Shown here: piece after piece, positions 38,952-47,990 of the stretch
How the letters are laid out: every line of letters begins with the position of its first letter
How positions within the stretch are numbered: the stretch's first letter is position 1
From: Flavobacterium sp. ASV13
GTDB taxonomy: Bacteria > Bacteroidota > Bacteroidia > Flavobacteriales > Flavobacteriaceae
Direction of reading: 5' to 3'
DNA length: 64,000 bases
Assembly: GCF_000745775.1 (NCBI RefSeq)
Contig: NZ_JQJY01000002.1
Coordinates: forward strand, 62,001 to 126,000
The notes under the pieces: model-generated
Databases searched by the model: none
What the model saw: the letters and a program-made list of their open reading frames with translations, nothing else
What the model was told of the DNA's origin: nothing
Translations under genes and position numbers: made by a program

Positions 38952-40421
38952 CTAGTAAACAATCGTTTGTATAGCGTGTGCCGGGATAGTAATAGTAGTT
39001 TTTAAAGTGCCGTTAGTTAAATTATAAACAACATCTTTATCGGATTGATTCATAACAATAGTGGCAATTTTTCCGTCAGTATTTTTAAATGACATACTCA
39101 AAAGGGTTTTATCACTAATGGTCTGAGTTATGCGTTTGGCATTTGCCTGAATGAATTTTGAGAAATGTCCAATATAATAATACATTGGTGTATAGATTAA
39201 TTCATCTTTTGTAACATCAGCGTGAATTGGTGCAAAACAGAAATTACCTACATGATTTGGTCCTCCGTTTTGATCTAGAAGAATATTCCAATCTGTCCAG
39301 CCTACAGTTCCGTTATTAAAATCATTAATCATATTAAGTCCGTAACGTTCTGCATTTCCCCAAAACTGAAATCTTGAAGCATCAAATTTTTCGACGCAGC
39401 CTTCAGTAAACAAAAGTCCTTTATTTGGAAAAGCTTTATGAACTTCACCAACTGATTCAAATCTTGGTGGGCCGCCGCTCCATGTTTCATACCAGTGGAA
39501 TCCAATTCCCCAGGCAAATTTTGAAACTTCAGGATCGGAGAAAACCAGATTAGCTCTTTTTTCGAGCATTTCTCCACGGTTGTGATCCCAAATAATTACA
39601 TTTTTAGAAGCAAGTCCTTCTTTTTGTAAAGTTGGTCCAAGGAAATTTTTCAGAAAATCTCTTTCGGCTTCAGGTGTATAAATACAAGATTCCCATCTTT
39701 GTTTTGCCGCTGGTTCATTTTGAATGGTTAATCCCCAAACCGGAATACCTTCTTTTTCATATTCTCTAATAAATTTCACATAGTAATTTGCCCATGATTG
39801 TGCAAATTCTGGCAACAAAACGCCGCCGTGCAAAATATCGTTATTGTCTTTCATGAAAGCTGGGGGACTCCACGGACTGACAAATAAAGTTAATTTCCCG
39901 CCGGCAGTTTCGATTGCTTTTTTAAGAAGTGGAATTCTGTATTTTCGATCGTGGTCAATGTTGAAGGTTTTCAATTCCTTGTCACCTTCTGCAATATAAG
40001 TGTAGCTGTCACTGCTGAAATCACAGCTGTGTATGTTTGTTCTGGCTAATGAGTAGCCAATTCCTTTATTTTTATCGTAATAAGCGTTTAGAAATTCCTG
40101 TTGTTTTTTTGGAGATAACTTAGCAAAAACTTCGGCACTTGCGTCTGTAATTGCGCCACCAATTCCGAGGAAAGTCTGATCTGTTTGTTCAGCATCTACA
40201 TTAATAGATACCGATGATGTTGTTTGTTGTGATGTGTTGTTTGAAATGAAATTATTTGATAGTGATAATTTCAAATCGGTATTTTCGGCTGTAGTGTAAA
40301 CCTGAATTTTTTTATTTGATTTGGAACCAGAAACCGCAGAAGCATCTGCAATTTTTGATGAATTACAACTAAATTGCAGTAATAGTATTGGGGCGATTAA
40401 AATGCTGCTTATGGCTTTCAT
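38952..40421 (-). CDS. GH30 lipoprotein, paralogue B2
   Basis: A 489-residue lipoprotein (C19 after LLLQFS). GH30 features: FLGIGGAITDASAE, FVSPWSPPAFMK, acid/base E236 in TIQNEP, nucleophile E340 in LFTEGC. It is clearly paralogous to the next gene upstream (40513-41964): both share EGDK[ED]LKTF, WGNAERYG/WGNGERYG and the C-terminal IPAHAIQTIVY. They differ from the A pair and resemble the glucosylceramidase-like subfamily 1, with beta-1,6-glucosidase activity a possibility. Confidence 0.9.
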   Translation of the reverse strand: MKAISSILIAPILLLQFSCNSSKIADASAVSGSKSNKKIQVYTTAENTDLKLSLSNNFISNNTSQQTTSSVSINVDAEQTDQTFLGIGGAITDASAEVFAKLSPKKQQEFLNAYYDKNKGIGYSLARTNIHSCDFSSDSYTYIAEGDKELKTFNIDHDRKYRIPLLKKAIETAGGKLTLFVSPWSPPAFMKDNNDILHGGVLLPEFAQSWANYYVKFIREYEKEGIPVWGLTIQNEPAAKQRWESCIYTPEAERDFLKNFLGPTLQKEGLASKNVIIWDHNRGEMLEKRANLVFSDPEVSKFAWGIGFHWYETWSGGPPRFESVGEVHKAFPNKGLLFTEGCVEKFDASRFQFWGNAERYGLNMINDFNNGTVGWTDWNILLDQNGGPNHVGNFCFAPIHADVTKDELIYTPMYYYIGHFSKFIQANAKRITQTISDKTLLSMSFKNTDGKIATIVMNQSDKDVVYNLTNGTLKTTITIPAHAIQTIVY

Positions 40422-40460
40422 TGTACTTTCAAAAAAAATGATTTAATTAAAAAGTAAATT

Positions 40461-40493
40461 GAGGGTCGATACGGATGATTCAAATCAACCCTC
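40461..40493 (-). terminator. Hairpin between the GH30 B paralogues
   Basis: On the minus strand GAGGGTTGAT and ATCGACCCTC form a stem with one mismatch and a 13-base loop, followed by an AT-rich segment (TTTACTTTTTAATT). It could partly terminate or stabilise the transcript upstream of the second paralogue. Confidence 0.45.
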
Positions 40494-40512
40494 ATCATTT
40501 ACAAATAAAATA

Positions 40513-41964
40513 TTAATATACAAGCGTTTGTATTGCATGTGCAGGAATCTTAACTACAGTCTTTTCAGCAGCAATAATTAAGTTGTAAGTAATCTCTTTA
40601 TCTGATTGATTCATGACAATTGTTGCCATTGTGCCATCAGTATTTAAAAATGATGTGCTTAATAATGCACTTCTGCTTACTGCAGTACTAACTCGTACCG
40701 CATTTAGGCGAATAAATTTTGAGAAATGTCCGATGTAATAATAAGACGGTGTATAAATTAATTCACCAGTCGTTGTATCAGCATGGATTGGAGCGAAACA
40801 AAAATTACCAACATGATTAGGACCTCCATTTTGATCCAAAAGGATATTCCAATCAGTCCATCCGGCTGTTCCGTTATTGAAATCATTAATCATAGAAATA
40901 CCGTATCTTTCGCCGTTACCCCAGAACTGATATTTTTTGGCATCAAATTTTTCAACACAGCCTTCTGTAAACAAAAGACCTTTGTTTGGATAAGCTTCAT
41001 TTACTTTCCCAACATTATCAAACATTGATGCTCCTCCAGACCAGTTTTCGTACCAGTGAAAACCCATTCCCCAAACATATTTTGAAGCTTCTGGATCAGA
41101 GTAGATAACATTAGCTCTGTAATTCATTAAATCACGATTGTGATCCCATGCAATAATTTTTACATTGCCTAGCTTTTCTTTTTTCAAAGTTGGGCCAAGG
41201 AAATTTTTGATAAAATCTCTTTCCGCCTCAGCAGTATAAATACATGACCCCCAAGTTTGAACCGCCATTGGCTCATTTTGAGTTGAAGTTCCCCAAATTG
41301 GGATTCCTTCTTTCTCGTAAGCTTTTATAAATTTTGCATAAAAATTAGCCCACGTCTGATAATATTCAGGCAATAATTTTCCGCCTTTAAGAACATTTTT
41401 GTTATCTTTCATGAAAGCATTTGGCGACCATGGAGCAACGTAAGTTGTTAGTTTTCCACCTGCTTTTGCAATTGCTTGTTTGATTAACGGAATACGAAAT
41501 TGTCTGTCATGATCAATAGAGAATGTTTTTAAATCCTTATCGCCTTCTTCGATATAAGAATAGCTTCCACTGCTAAAATCAGAACTTTGTATCGTTGTTC
41601 TTAGCAAAGAATAGCCAATTCCTTTTTGTTTATCGTAGTAAGCATCTAAAAATTCAGCTTGTTTCTCTTTTGAAAGTTTCGCGAAAATTTCTGCACTTGC
41701 ATCTGTGATAGCTCCACCAATTCCCATAAAAGTCTGGAACTTTTTTGATGGCTCAACAAAAACCGAAGATTCTATTTCAAGAGGCTGTTTTGATGCTGAA
41801 AAAGTCAAATTATCAGTAGAGGTTAATCTTAAATTAGAATTCTCAGCTGTAGTATATACGGTTACTTTTTTTCCGTTGGTTGTAAATTCATTTTTTGCTT
41901 TAGGCTGGGCAAAAGCTGCCACTGAAAACAAAAAACATAGAATCTTAAAACTATTATTTTTCAT
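40513..41964 (-). CDS. GH30 secreted enzyme, paralogue B1
   Basis: A 483-residue protein. Unlike its lipid-anchored sister it has a signal peptidase I type signal (ending AAFAQ), so it is probably soluble in the periplasm. GH30 features: FMGIGGAITDASAE, YVAPWSPNAFMK, acid/base E231 in STQNEP, nucleophile E334 in LFTEGC. It is the first hydrolase gene of the locus, 141 bases beyond the glycan-binding lipoprotein and after a strong terminator hairpin, so its level probably depends on read-through or on a further promoter in that gap. Confidence 0.9.
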   Translation of the reverse strand: MKNNSFKILCFLFSVAAFAQPKAKNEFTTNGKKVTVYTTAENSNLRLTSTDNLTFSASKQPLEIESSVFVEPSKKFQTFMGIGGAITDASAEIFAKLSKEKQAEFLDAYYDKQKGIGYSLLRTTIQSSDFSSGSYSYIEEGDKDLKTFSIDHDRQFRIPLIKQAIAKAGGKLTTYVAPWSPNAFMKDNKNVLKGGKLLPEYYQTWANFYAKFIKAYEKEGIPIWGTSTQNEPMAVQTWGSCIYTAEAERDFIKNFLGPTLKKEKLGNVKIIAWDHNRDLMNYRANVIYSDPEASKYVWGMGFHWYENWSGGASMFDNVGKVNEAYPNKGLLFTEGCVEKFDAKKYQFWGNGERYGISMINDFNNGTAGWTDWNILLDQNGGPNHVGNFCFAPIHADTTTGELIYTPSYYYIGHFSKFIRLNAVRVSTAVSRSALLSTSFLNTDGTMATIVMNQSDKEITYNLIIAAEKTVVKIPAHAIQTLVY

Positions 41965-42039
41965 TCTTTCCTTGTTATATTAATTCTAAATACAAGTTCT
42001 CAGAAACTCATTTTCTGACAGCTTAAGGAAGGATTTAAA

Positions 42040-42074
42040 AAATAGCCCATACTCATAACGATTATGGGCTATTT
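42040..42074 (-). terminator. Intrinsic terminator between the SusC/D/SGBP genes and the hydrolases
   Basis: AAATAGCCCATA and TATGGGCTATTT form a 12-bp stem with an 11-base loop and a following U run (minus strand), 30 bases after the lipoprotein stop. It would reduce transcription into the seven hydrolase genes. Confidence 0.8.
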
Positions 42075-42105
42075 ACAACCAAACTTAAACTTAACTTAAA
42101 CTTTA

Positions 42106-42984
42106 TTATTTTCCTCTCATTTCTATTTTGCTTACAGTAATTCCGTCTTTAGTAAACGTATTACCTCCACATCTGATAAGAAGATAAATTTTTCCTGTTG
42201 TATCAAATTTAACAACGTTTTTAACCGTCGCTGTAGCATCATTTTTAACACAACCTACAGATGATAGCCAACCTGAAAATGCTGCTTTTGCACAGCCATC
42301 CCACGTGCTTAATCCCATAACTTTATTGTCTTTATACTCTACGCCAGACTTAGGAACTGATTTACCTGCATAAACTTCAAACCAAGTTTCATCAGAACCG
42401 CTAGGGCAAGAAACTAACATATCAATTGTGTATTCTTTATCCTTAACAACATCAATTGCCTGATAAATTCCTTCTTGAGCCCATCCTCCAGGAGAATGAA
42501 TTGTAGCGCTTTTGTTAGCGAAAGACCAAAAAGCTGCTCCATTTGCACTAAGATTACATACTGTCCATTGTGCCTGATCGGCTGCAGTTTCAAATTTACC
42601 TCCTTTTACAAGGTTACCTTTCACAGGATCAGAAGTAGCTACTACAAGTGGTAAAGATGCTTTTCCTGTTGCTCCTCCAGCACCAATTGCTGTATGTGTT
42701 ATCGTATAAGCTCCTGCATCTGGTAATGAAATAACTTGAGTATTTTTTCCAATCAAAGCTCCGTCTCCTGTGTCCCATTTCGAACCAATAACACCTTTAG
42801 TCTGTGCAGTCATCAGATAAGTATTTACTGCACCAGCAACTGGAGTAATAGTAAATGAAGCATCAACGTTAGATGCTGTTAAACCATTTCCGCTTCCAGC
42901 GTCATCATCACAGCTTGATAATGTTCCTAATGCTACTGCTAGCATTAGGAATACATTTTTCTTTAAATTTATATTTAGGTTCAT
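42106..42984 (-). CDS. Surface glycan-binding lipoprotein (PKD + carbohydrate-binding-like)
   Basis: A 292-residue lipoprotein: signal ending LSSC (C25) followed by DDD, an acidic export signal for the surface. Residues about 40-115 form a PKD-like domain (AYTITHTAIGAGG), and about 120-290 a beta-sandwich like CBM4/CBM9 modules (GGKFETAADQAQWTV, GIYQAIDVVKDKEYTIDML). Position after susC and susD marks it as the SusE/F-like surface glycan-binding protein of the locus. No enzymatic motif is seen. Confidence 0.85.
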   Translation of the reverse strand: MNLNINLKKNVFLMLAVALGTLSSCDDDAGSGNGLTASNVDASFTITPVAGAVNTYLMTAQTKGVIGSKWDTGDGALIGKNTQVISLPDAGAYTITHTAIGAGGATGKASLPLVVATSDPVKGNLVKGGKFETAADQAQWTVCNLSANGAAFWSFANKSATIHSPGGWAQEGIYQAIDVVKDKEYTIDMLVSCPSGSDETWFEVYAGKSVPKSGVEYKDNKVMGLSTWDGCAKAAFSGWLSSVGCVKNDATATVKNVVKFDTTGKIYLLIRCGGNTFTKDGITVSKIEMRGK

Positions 42985-43008
42985 CTTTTTTGGTTTTTGG
43001 TTAATCGT

Positions 43009-44517
43009 TTATTGATAGTTAGGATTTTGTTTCAATTTAGTACCTGTCAATTCCACAAAAGGTATTGGGAAAATTTCATCTGTACCAGCATTGAAACCTC
43101 TGTCAGCTAAAGCTGTAGCAGCATCACCCCATCTTACTAAGTCAAAGAATCTGTGTCCTTCTCCTGCAAGCTCCATTCTTCTTTCCTGTTTGATAGCAGC
43201 TAATGTTACAGGAACTGGTGCTAATCCAACTCTTGCTCTAACAGCATCTAACAAGGCTTGAGCTCTTGGCCCAGATCCTAACGCTTCAGCTTCCAATAAA
43301 TAAGTATCAGCAAGTCTGATGATATATGAATCTTGTTTGTAGTTTAATTCTGCAGCTCCACCACCAGTACGAACGTCAGACATTCTAGGCAAGAATTTAT
43401 TCAAGAAATATCCTGTATCCTGGTTAGCAGCAATATAATCAGCTTTTCCAGCAGCTTTTAACGCTTTTACATCTAAGATAGTTGCAGCAAATCTTGGATC
43501 ATCTTTCATTGCATCATACAATTTTTGCGTTGGAACACTAAAACTCCATCCTGAAGGAAGGTCTGGCGCATCAGAATTTGCTGCTCTTGTATAACTTCTT
43601 GGCCCAACCATAACGTTCAATGAGTTTCCTTCGTCTCTTCCAGATCCCCAGAATCCCCAGTCAGAGTTACCAGCACTACTGTGGCTTACCTCAATAAGTG
43701 ATTCTGTATTGAATTTATTAGAAACAACCCATAAATCACTGAATTTAGCTAACAACTTATTACCATATTGATTAGTACCTCCTGGCGTACCATTTACTTC
43801 TGCAAGAACTGCAGCTGCTTCAGCCTTTTTACCGTCATATAGATATACTTTTCCTAATAAAGCCTGTGCACCACCTTTAGTCATACGTCCAGCTTCTGTA
43901 GTAGCAGGAACAGTTCCAGGTAAAACCGGAATTGCTTCTCTTAAATCTTTTTCAATTTGAGCGTATACATCTTCTGGTTTAGCCTGCTCTGGACTGTAAA
44001 TATCTGAAGATGTTAATGGTTGTAAGATTAGAGGAATATTTCTAAACATTCTAACCAAGTTAAAATAATACAGTGCACGTAGCGATTTAGCTTCTGCTGT
44101 AAATCTAGCTCTTGCAGCATCAGACATTGTAGCGCTTGGCAACTTAGACAATAAAACATTTGCTCTGTAAATACCCTGATAGTGATCATTCCAGAAACTT
44201 GCTGGGATGAAAAGAGCCGTAAGAGAATGGCTCGAGAAATTTTGAATACCTTGACCGTCAGTAGCACTACCACCTCCTGCCCAGAAATCATCTGAACCAG
44301 CATTCATCATTGCTACAATGTTTTCGAATCCACCAGTATTTTTTCTTAATGGATCATATACTCCTACTAATGCAGCATAAGTTTCTGACTCATTTGAGTA
44401 ATACGTTTCTGCATTTAATTTTCCCTTTGGAGTAGTTGTTACAAAATCTTCTGAACAAGATCCTATTGCAGCCATAGCGACCGCACAGAATATATATTTA
44501 AATTTTATTGTTTTCAT
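43009..44517 (-). CDS. SusD-like (RagB) outer-membrane lipoprotein
   Basis: A 502-residue lipoprotein (C21 in IGSCSEDF), the lid that captures oligosaccharides over the SusC channel. It has the helical TPR scaffold typical of RagB/SusD; near the C-terminus are YLLEAEALG, RRMELAGEGHRFFDLVRWG and NPNYQ, all family marks. It is 14 bases downstream of susC and 24 upstream of the glycan-binding lipoprotein, in the order normal for such operons. Confidence 0.96.
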   Translation of the reverse strand: MKTIKFKYIFCAVAMAAIGSCSEDFVTTTPKGKLNAETYYSNESETYAALVGVYDPLRKNTGGFENIVAMMNAGSDDFWAGGGSATDGQGIQNFSSHSLTALFIPASFWNDHYQGIYRANVLLSKLPSATMSDAARARFTAEAKSLRALYYFNLVRMFRNIPLILQPLTSSDIYSPEQAKPEDVYAQIEKDLREAIPVLPGTVPATTEAGRMTKGGAQALLGKVYLYDGKKAEAAAVLAEVNGTPGGTNQYGNKLLAKFSDLWVVSNKFNTESLIEVSHSSAGNSDWGFWGSGRDEGNSLNVMVGPRSYTRAANSDAPDLPSGWSFSVPTQKLYDAMKDDPRFAATILDVKALKAAGKADYIAANQDTGYFLNKFLPRMSDVRTGGGAAELNYKQDSYIIRLADTYLLEAEALGSGPRAQALLDAVRARVGLAPVPVTLAAIKQERRMELAGEGHRFFDLVRWGDAATALADRGFNAGTDEIFPIPFVELTGTKLKQNPNYQ

Positions 44518-44531
44518 AATGCTAATATTTA

Positions 44532-47500
44532 TTAAAATTGAACGTTAACTCCGAACATTATCGTTCTTGCTTGTGGATAAACTCCTTTATCTACACCAAA
44601 TACTTGTCCTCCAATTTCTGGATCGTAACCTGTGTATTTAGTAAATGTGATAAGATTTTCACCATTTAAGTAAAAACGAATTTTATCAGCTCCAACATTA
44701 GATGATATTGTTAATGGTAAAGTATATCCTAATTGAACAATTTTCAAACGCACATAATTACCGCTTTCAAGATAGAAGTCTGACATTGAGCTAAAGTTTC
44801 CATTAGGGTCACTATTAGTCAATCTTGGATAATCATTTGATGTACCTTCACCTGTCCAACGGCCTAAAGCAGTTGTTTGATAGTTAGCATTCAATATATC
44901 TAACCTTCTTAATCCTTGGAAAATTTTGCTTCCTGCAGAACCTTGAGCGAAAGCCATGAAATCGAAGTTTTTGTAATCAAGATTTACAGTAAGTCCAAAT
45001 GTAGATTTAGGGATATTTGTTCCTAAAAATTCTTTATCCTTGTTACGATCAATTACACCATCTCCATCAACATCAACCCAACGGAAATCCCCTGGTTTAG
45101 CATTTGGCTGAAGTAAAGCACCAGCTGAATTTTTGTATGCTGCAACTTCTGCTTCATTTTGGAAAATTCCATTAGTTTTCATACCATAGAACTCATTGAA
45201 AGAGTGTCCAACTTGTATTCTTGTAACAGGTCCCATTGATTGAAAACTTGCATCTCCATTGATGAAATCAGTATTTGTGTTAATATAAGTCACCTCATTT
45301 TTCAATGTAGCGAAGTTTCCAGTAATACCTAAATTAAAATCTCCAAGTTTCTTTTTATAGTTTAATGAAATTTCAAAACCACTATTGTTCATATCAGCAA
45401 TGTTAGCAGAAGGCGATTCAGCTACACCAACATAACCAGGAATTACAACATCTCTTAAGATTCCGCTAGTTTTCTTTTTAAAGTAATCTAATGTTAAATT
45501 GAAATCGTTAAATAATCTTGCATCAAGACCAACAGTTGCCTGAGAAGTCTCTTCCCATCCTAAATCTGGATTTGGTAAAGTTGAGTTAGCATAACCTGTT
45601 GTAATGTTACCTGAATTTCCAATAGTATAGTTGTATCCTCCAACAACAACAGGAAGATATTTATAAGGATCAATATTATCATTTCCTACAACTCCGTAAC
45701 CACCGCGTAATTTCAAACTATTTACTGATTCGTTTTCTTTCCAGAATCCTTCTTTTGAAATTACCCATCCTACTGAGAATGAAGGGAAAACCCCCCACTT
45801 TTTATTTTCTCCAAAACGGTTAGAACCATCACGACGAATAATACCAGTAAAAAGATATTTCTCTTTGTAATCATAGTTTGCACGTGCAAACAAAGAAGCT
45901 AATTTATGAACATCTTTATCACTAGACCAGCTTATTCTGTCTGTTTGAGGCACATCAAAACTAAAAGATGCATCACGATAATTTGTAATTGGCAAACCAT
46001 ACATCGTAGTACCTATTGTACCACCAATATTTTCAGATAAAGCTTCCTGACCAAGTAAAACACTTACATTGTGATCTCCGAATTTATTCGAATAATTAAG
46101 TGTGTTTTGAAGTGTCCATGCAAATGTTTTCTCATTGTTTTGCGTGTAATTATTTCTCGCAGAATTAACGTTATTGCTTAAGAAAAATGAAGGTGTGAAA
46201 CCTTGGCTTCCCCAGTAAGAAATTTTTCCTCCAAGAGTCGTTCTGAATTTCAAATGACTTGTTATATTAGCTTCCATATAAGCATTACCAACTAAATCAT
46301 CAGACCAGTTATAACCGCCTAATCTTGTTTGAGTATATGCGATTGGATTTGTCATCTCCTGACCTACCCATGGTGAAATACCATAAGGATGACCATTTGC
46401 ATCACGAATAGCCAATGGGTTATTGTATGGAGCTGTTGCTGCAAGTGCAGGATCTGTTACAACTAATGGAGTTGTTGGATCTAAGTTAATTGCAGAACTT
46501 AAAGGTCCTCCAAACTCACTGTTAGTATTTCCTAAACTTTGTGATTTTTGTCTTGTGAATCCAAAAGTTTGTCCAAACGTAAAATAATCAGAAATCTTGT
46601 GAGTCGAGTTTAAACGGAAATTCTTTTTGTTATAACCAGAAATGTCTGTTGTAACAATACCTTCTTGGTCTTGAATACCAAACGAAGCATAAAAAGTAGA
46701 TTTTTCGCCACCACCACTAATACTTAATTCGTGATTGTATCTGAATGCTTGATTGTTAAAAATAGCATCTTGCCAATCAGTACCTTTTCCTAAGGCAGCA
46801 GGATTTGCATATCTGATAGGATTTCCATCAGCAGCTAATTTTTCATTCATTATTGTTGCATACTGCTCTGCATTTAATAAATCTAATTTTTTAGAAGGTG
46901 CAGAAACTCCAGCAAAACCATTATAGTTTACAGTAATTTTACCTGATTTACCTTTTTTAGTTGTTACTAAGATAACCCCTGTTGCAGCACGAGTTCCGTA
47001 AATTGCAGCAGAAGCAGCATCTTTAAGAACCTCAATAGACTCAATATCAGACTGATTAATAAAACCAGTAGCTCCAGCATCAATTACAATTCCATCAACT
47101 ACCCAAAGTGGATCGTTACCACCTTCTCTAAATGTAGTTATACCTCTAATACGTACTTTTGCAGTAGATCCAGGCTGACCTGATGTTGAAGCTACAGAAA
47201 CACCTGCTGCTCTACCTTGTAAAGCTTGCTCAACACGGCCATTTGGAACTTTTTCAAGATCTGCAGCTTTTACACTAGAGATTGCTCCAGTAACTACTGA
47301 TTTCTTTTGAGTACCGTATCCAACCACCACAACTTCATTTAATGATTGAGATTCTGGCTTTAATTGAATTGTAATTTTTGATCTGCCATTTACAGCTTCA
47401 CTAACTGTAGTGTATCCAATAAAAGTAACTGTTAAAACACCATTTGAAGGGGCTTGAATTTGAAATTTCCCATCAAAATCTGATGCAGTTGATTTATTAG

Positions 47501-47645
47501 ACCCTTTTAATGCAATAGTTGCACCTGGAACTGGCATCCCACTTTCATCATTAATCATCCCGTTTACTGTGACATCCTGAGCCACAGCCATAACCGAGAA
47601 TAACAAAGATGAAACACAAAAAACAAGTAATTTTGTTAATTTCAT
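44532..47645 (-). CDS. SusC/RagA-type TonB-dependent transporter
   Basis: A 1037-residue outer-membrane transporter. After the signal (ending MAVAQ) comes a carboxypeptidase-regulatory-like domain (about 25-105, VNGMINDESGMPVPGATI), the TonB-linked motif LNEVVVVGYGTQKKS, the plug (about 115-235, RVEQALQGRAAGVSV and IESIEVLKDAASAAIYG), and a barrel ending in VQF. It imports glucan oligosaccharides into the periplasm. It is first in the minus-strand operon and probably the most strongly expressed gene of the locus. Confidence 0.96.
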   Translation of the reverse strand: MKLTKLLVFCVSSLLFSVMAVAQDVTVNGMINDESGMPVPGATIALKGSNKSTASDFDGKFQIQAPSNGVLTVTFIGYTTVSEAVNGRSKITIQLKPESQSLNEVVVVGYGTQKKSVVTGAISSVKAADLEKVPNGRVEQALQGRAAGVSVASTSGQPGSTAKVRIRGITTFREGGNDPLWVVDGIVIDAGATGFINQSDIESIEVLKDAASAAIYGTRAATGVILVTTKKGKSGKITVNYNGFAGVSAPSKKLDLLNAEQYATIMNEKLAADGNPIRYANPAALGKGTDWQDAIFNNQAFRYNHELSISGGGEKSTFYASFGIQDQEGIVTTDISGYNKKNFRLNSTHKISDYFTFGQTFGFTRQKSQSLGNTNSEFGGPLSSAINLDPTTPLVVTDPALAATAPYNNPLAIRDANGHPYGISPWVGQEMTNPIAYTQTRLGGYNWSDDLVGNAYMEANITSHLKFRTTLGGKISYWGSQGFTPSFFLSNNVNSARNNYTQNNEKTFAWTLQNTLNYSNKFGDHNVSVLLGQEALSENIGGTIGTTMYGLPITNYRDASFSFDVPQTDRISWSSDKDVHKLASLFARANYDYKEKYLFTGIIRRDGSNRFGENKKWGVFPSFSVGWVISKEGFWKENESVNSLKLRGGYGVVGNDNIDPYKYLPVVVGGYNYTIGNSGNITTGYANSTLPNPDLGWEETSQATVGLDARLFNDFNLTLDYFKKKTSGILRDVVIPGYVGVAESPSANIADMNNSGFEISLNYKKKLGDFNLGITGNFATLKNEVTYINTNTDFINGDASFQSMGPVTRIQVGHSFNEFYGMKTNGIFQNEAEVAAYKNSAGALLQPNAKPGDFRWVDVDGDGVIDRNKDKEFLGTNIPKSTFGLTVNLDYKNFDFMAFAQGSAGSKIFQGLRRLDILNANYQTTALGRWTGEGTSNDYPRLTNSDPNGNFSSMSDFYLESGNYVRLKIVQLGYTLPLTISSNVGADKIRFYLNGENLITFTKYTGYDPEIGGQVFGVDKGVYPQARTIMFGVNVQF

Positions 47646-47990
47646 TTTTCTAAAAATTTTGGTTAATTAATTAGTAATTTGATGCAATAATAATGTTATT
47701 TTTTTACTATCAACAAGTAAATTTCACTACAAAAACACATCAAAACAAATTTTTATACATTACAAAAACACATCATTTTTTTTTTAATTATTTGATTTTT
47801 AATTATTTAAAAATTAAATTTAAGATGTTAGCAAAATGTTAATTATAAAAATAAACACTACAGTTGTATAAGATTGCTTATTTTTATGAATAATATCGCT
47901 TTCTACAACGAAATAGTAGAAGGAAAACTATTGTAAAACACTACAAACAAAGCATTTACCATTCAAAATTTAAAAAATCTAAAAAATTTT
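47646..47990. promoter_or_regulatory. 345-base divergent control region of the glycan locus
   Basis: No gene is seen here. The region separates susC (minus) from the transmembrane regulator (plus). It holds two 15-base direct repeats TACAAAAACACATCA (47728-47742 and 47761-47775) spaced by 33 bases, and a perfect inverted repeat TTCTAC-N9-GTAGAA (47901-47921). Long A/T runs lie between. No exact TAnnTTTG box was found for either gene, so promoters here are probably activator-dependent. Confidence 0.6.
47728..47775. repeat. Pair of 15-base direct repeats upstream of susC
   Basis: TACAAAAACACATCA occurs at 47728-47742 and again at 47761-47775. The 33-base spacing is about three helical turns, so two bound proteins would sit on the same face. 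They lie 83-130 bases before the susC ATG. Confidence 0.6.

Noticed and set aside
38952..41964. The adjacent GH30 genes as an assembly duplication
   Set aside because: They differ throughout in sequence and in signal type, so they are true paralogues.
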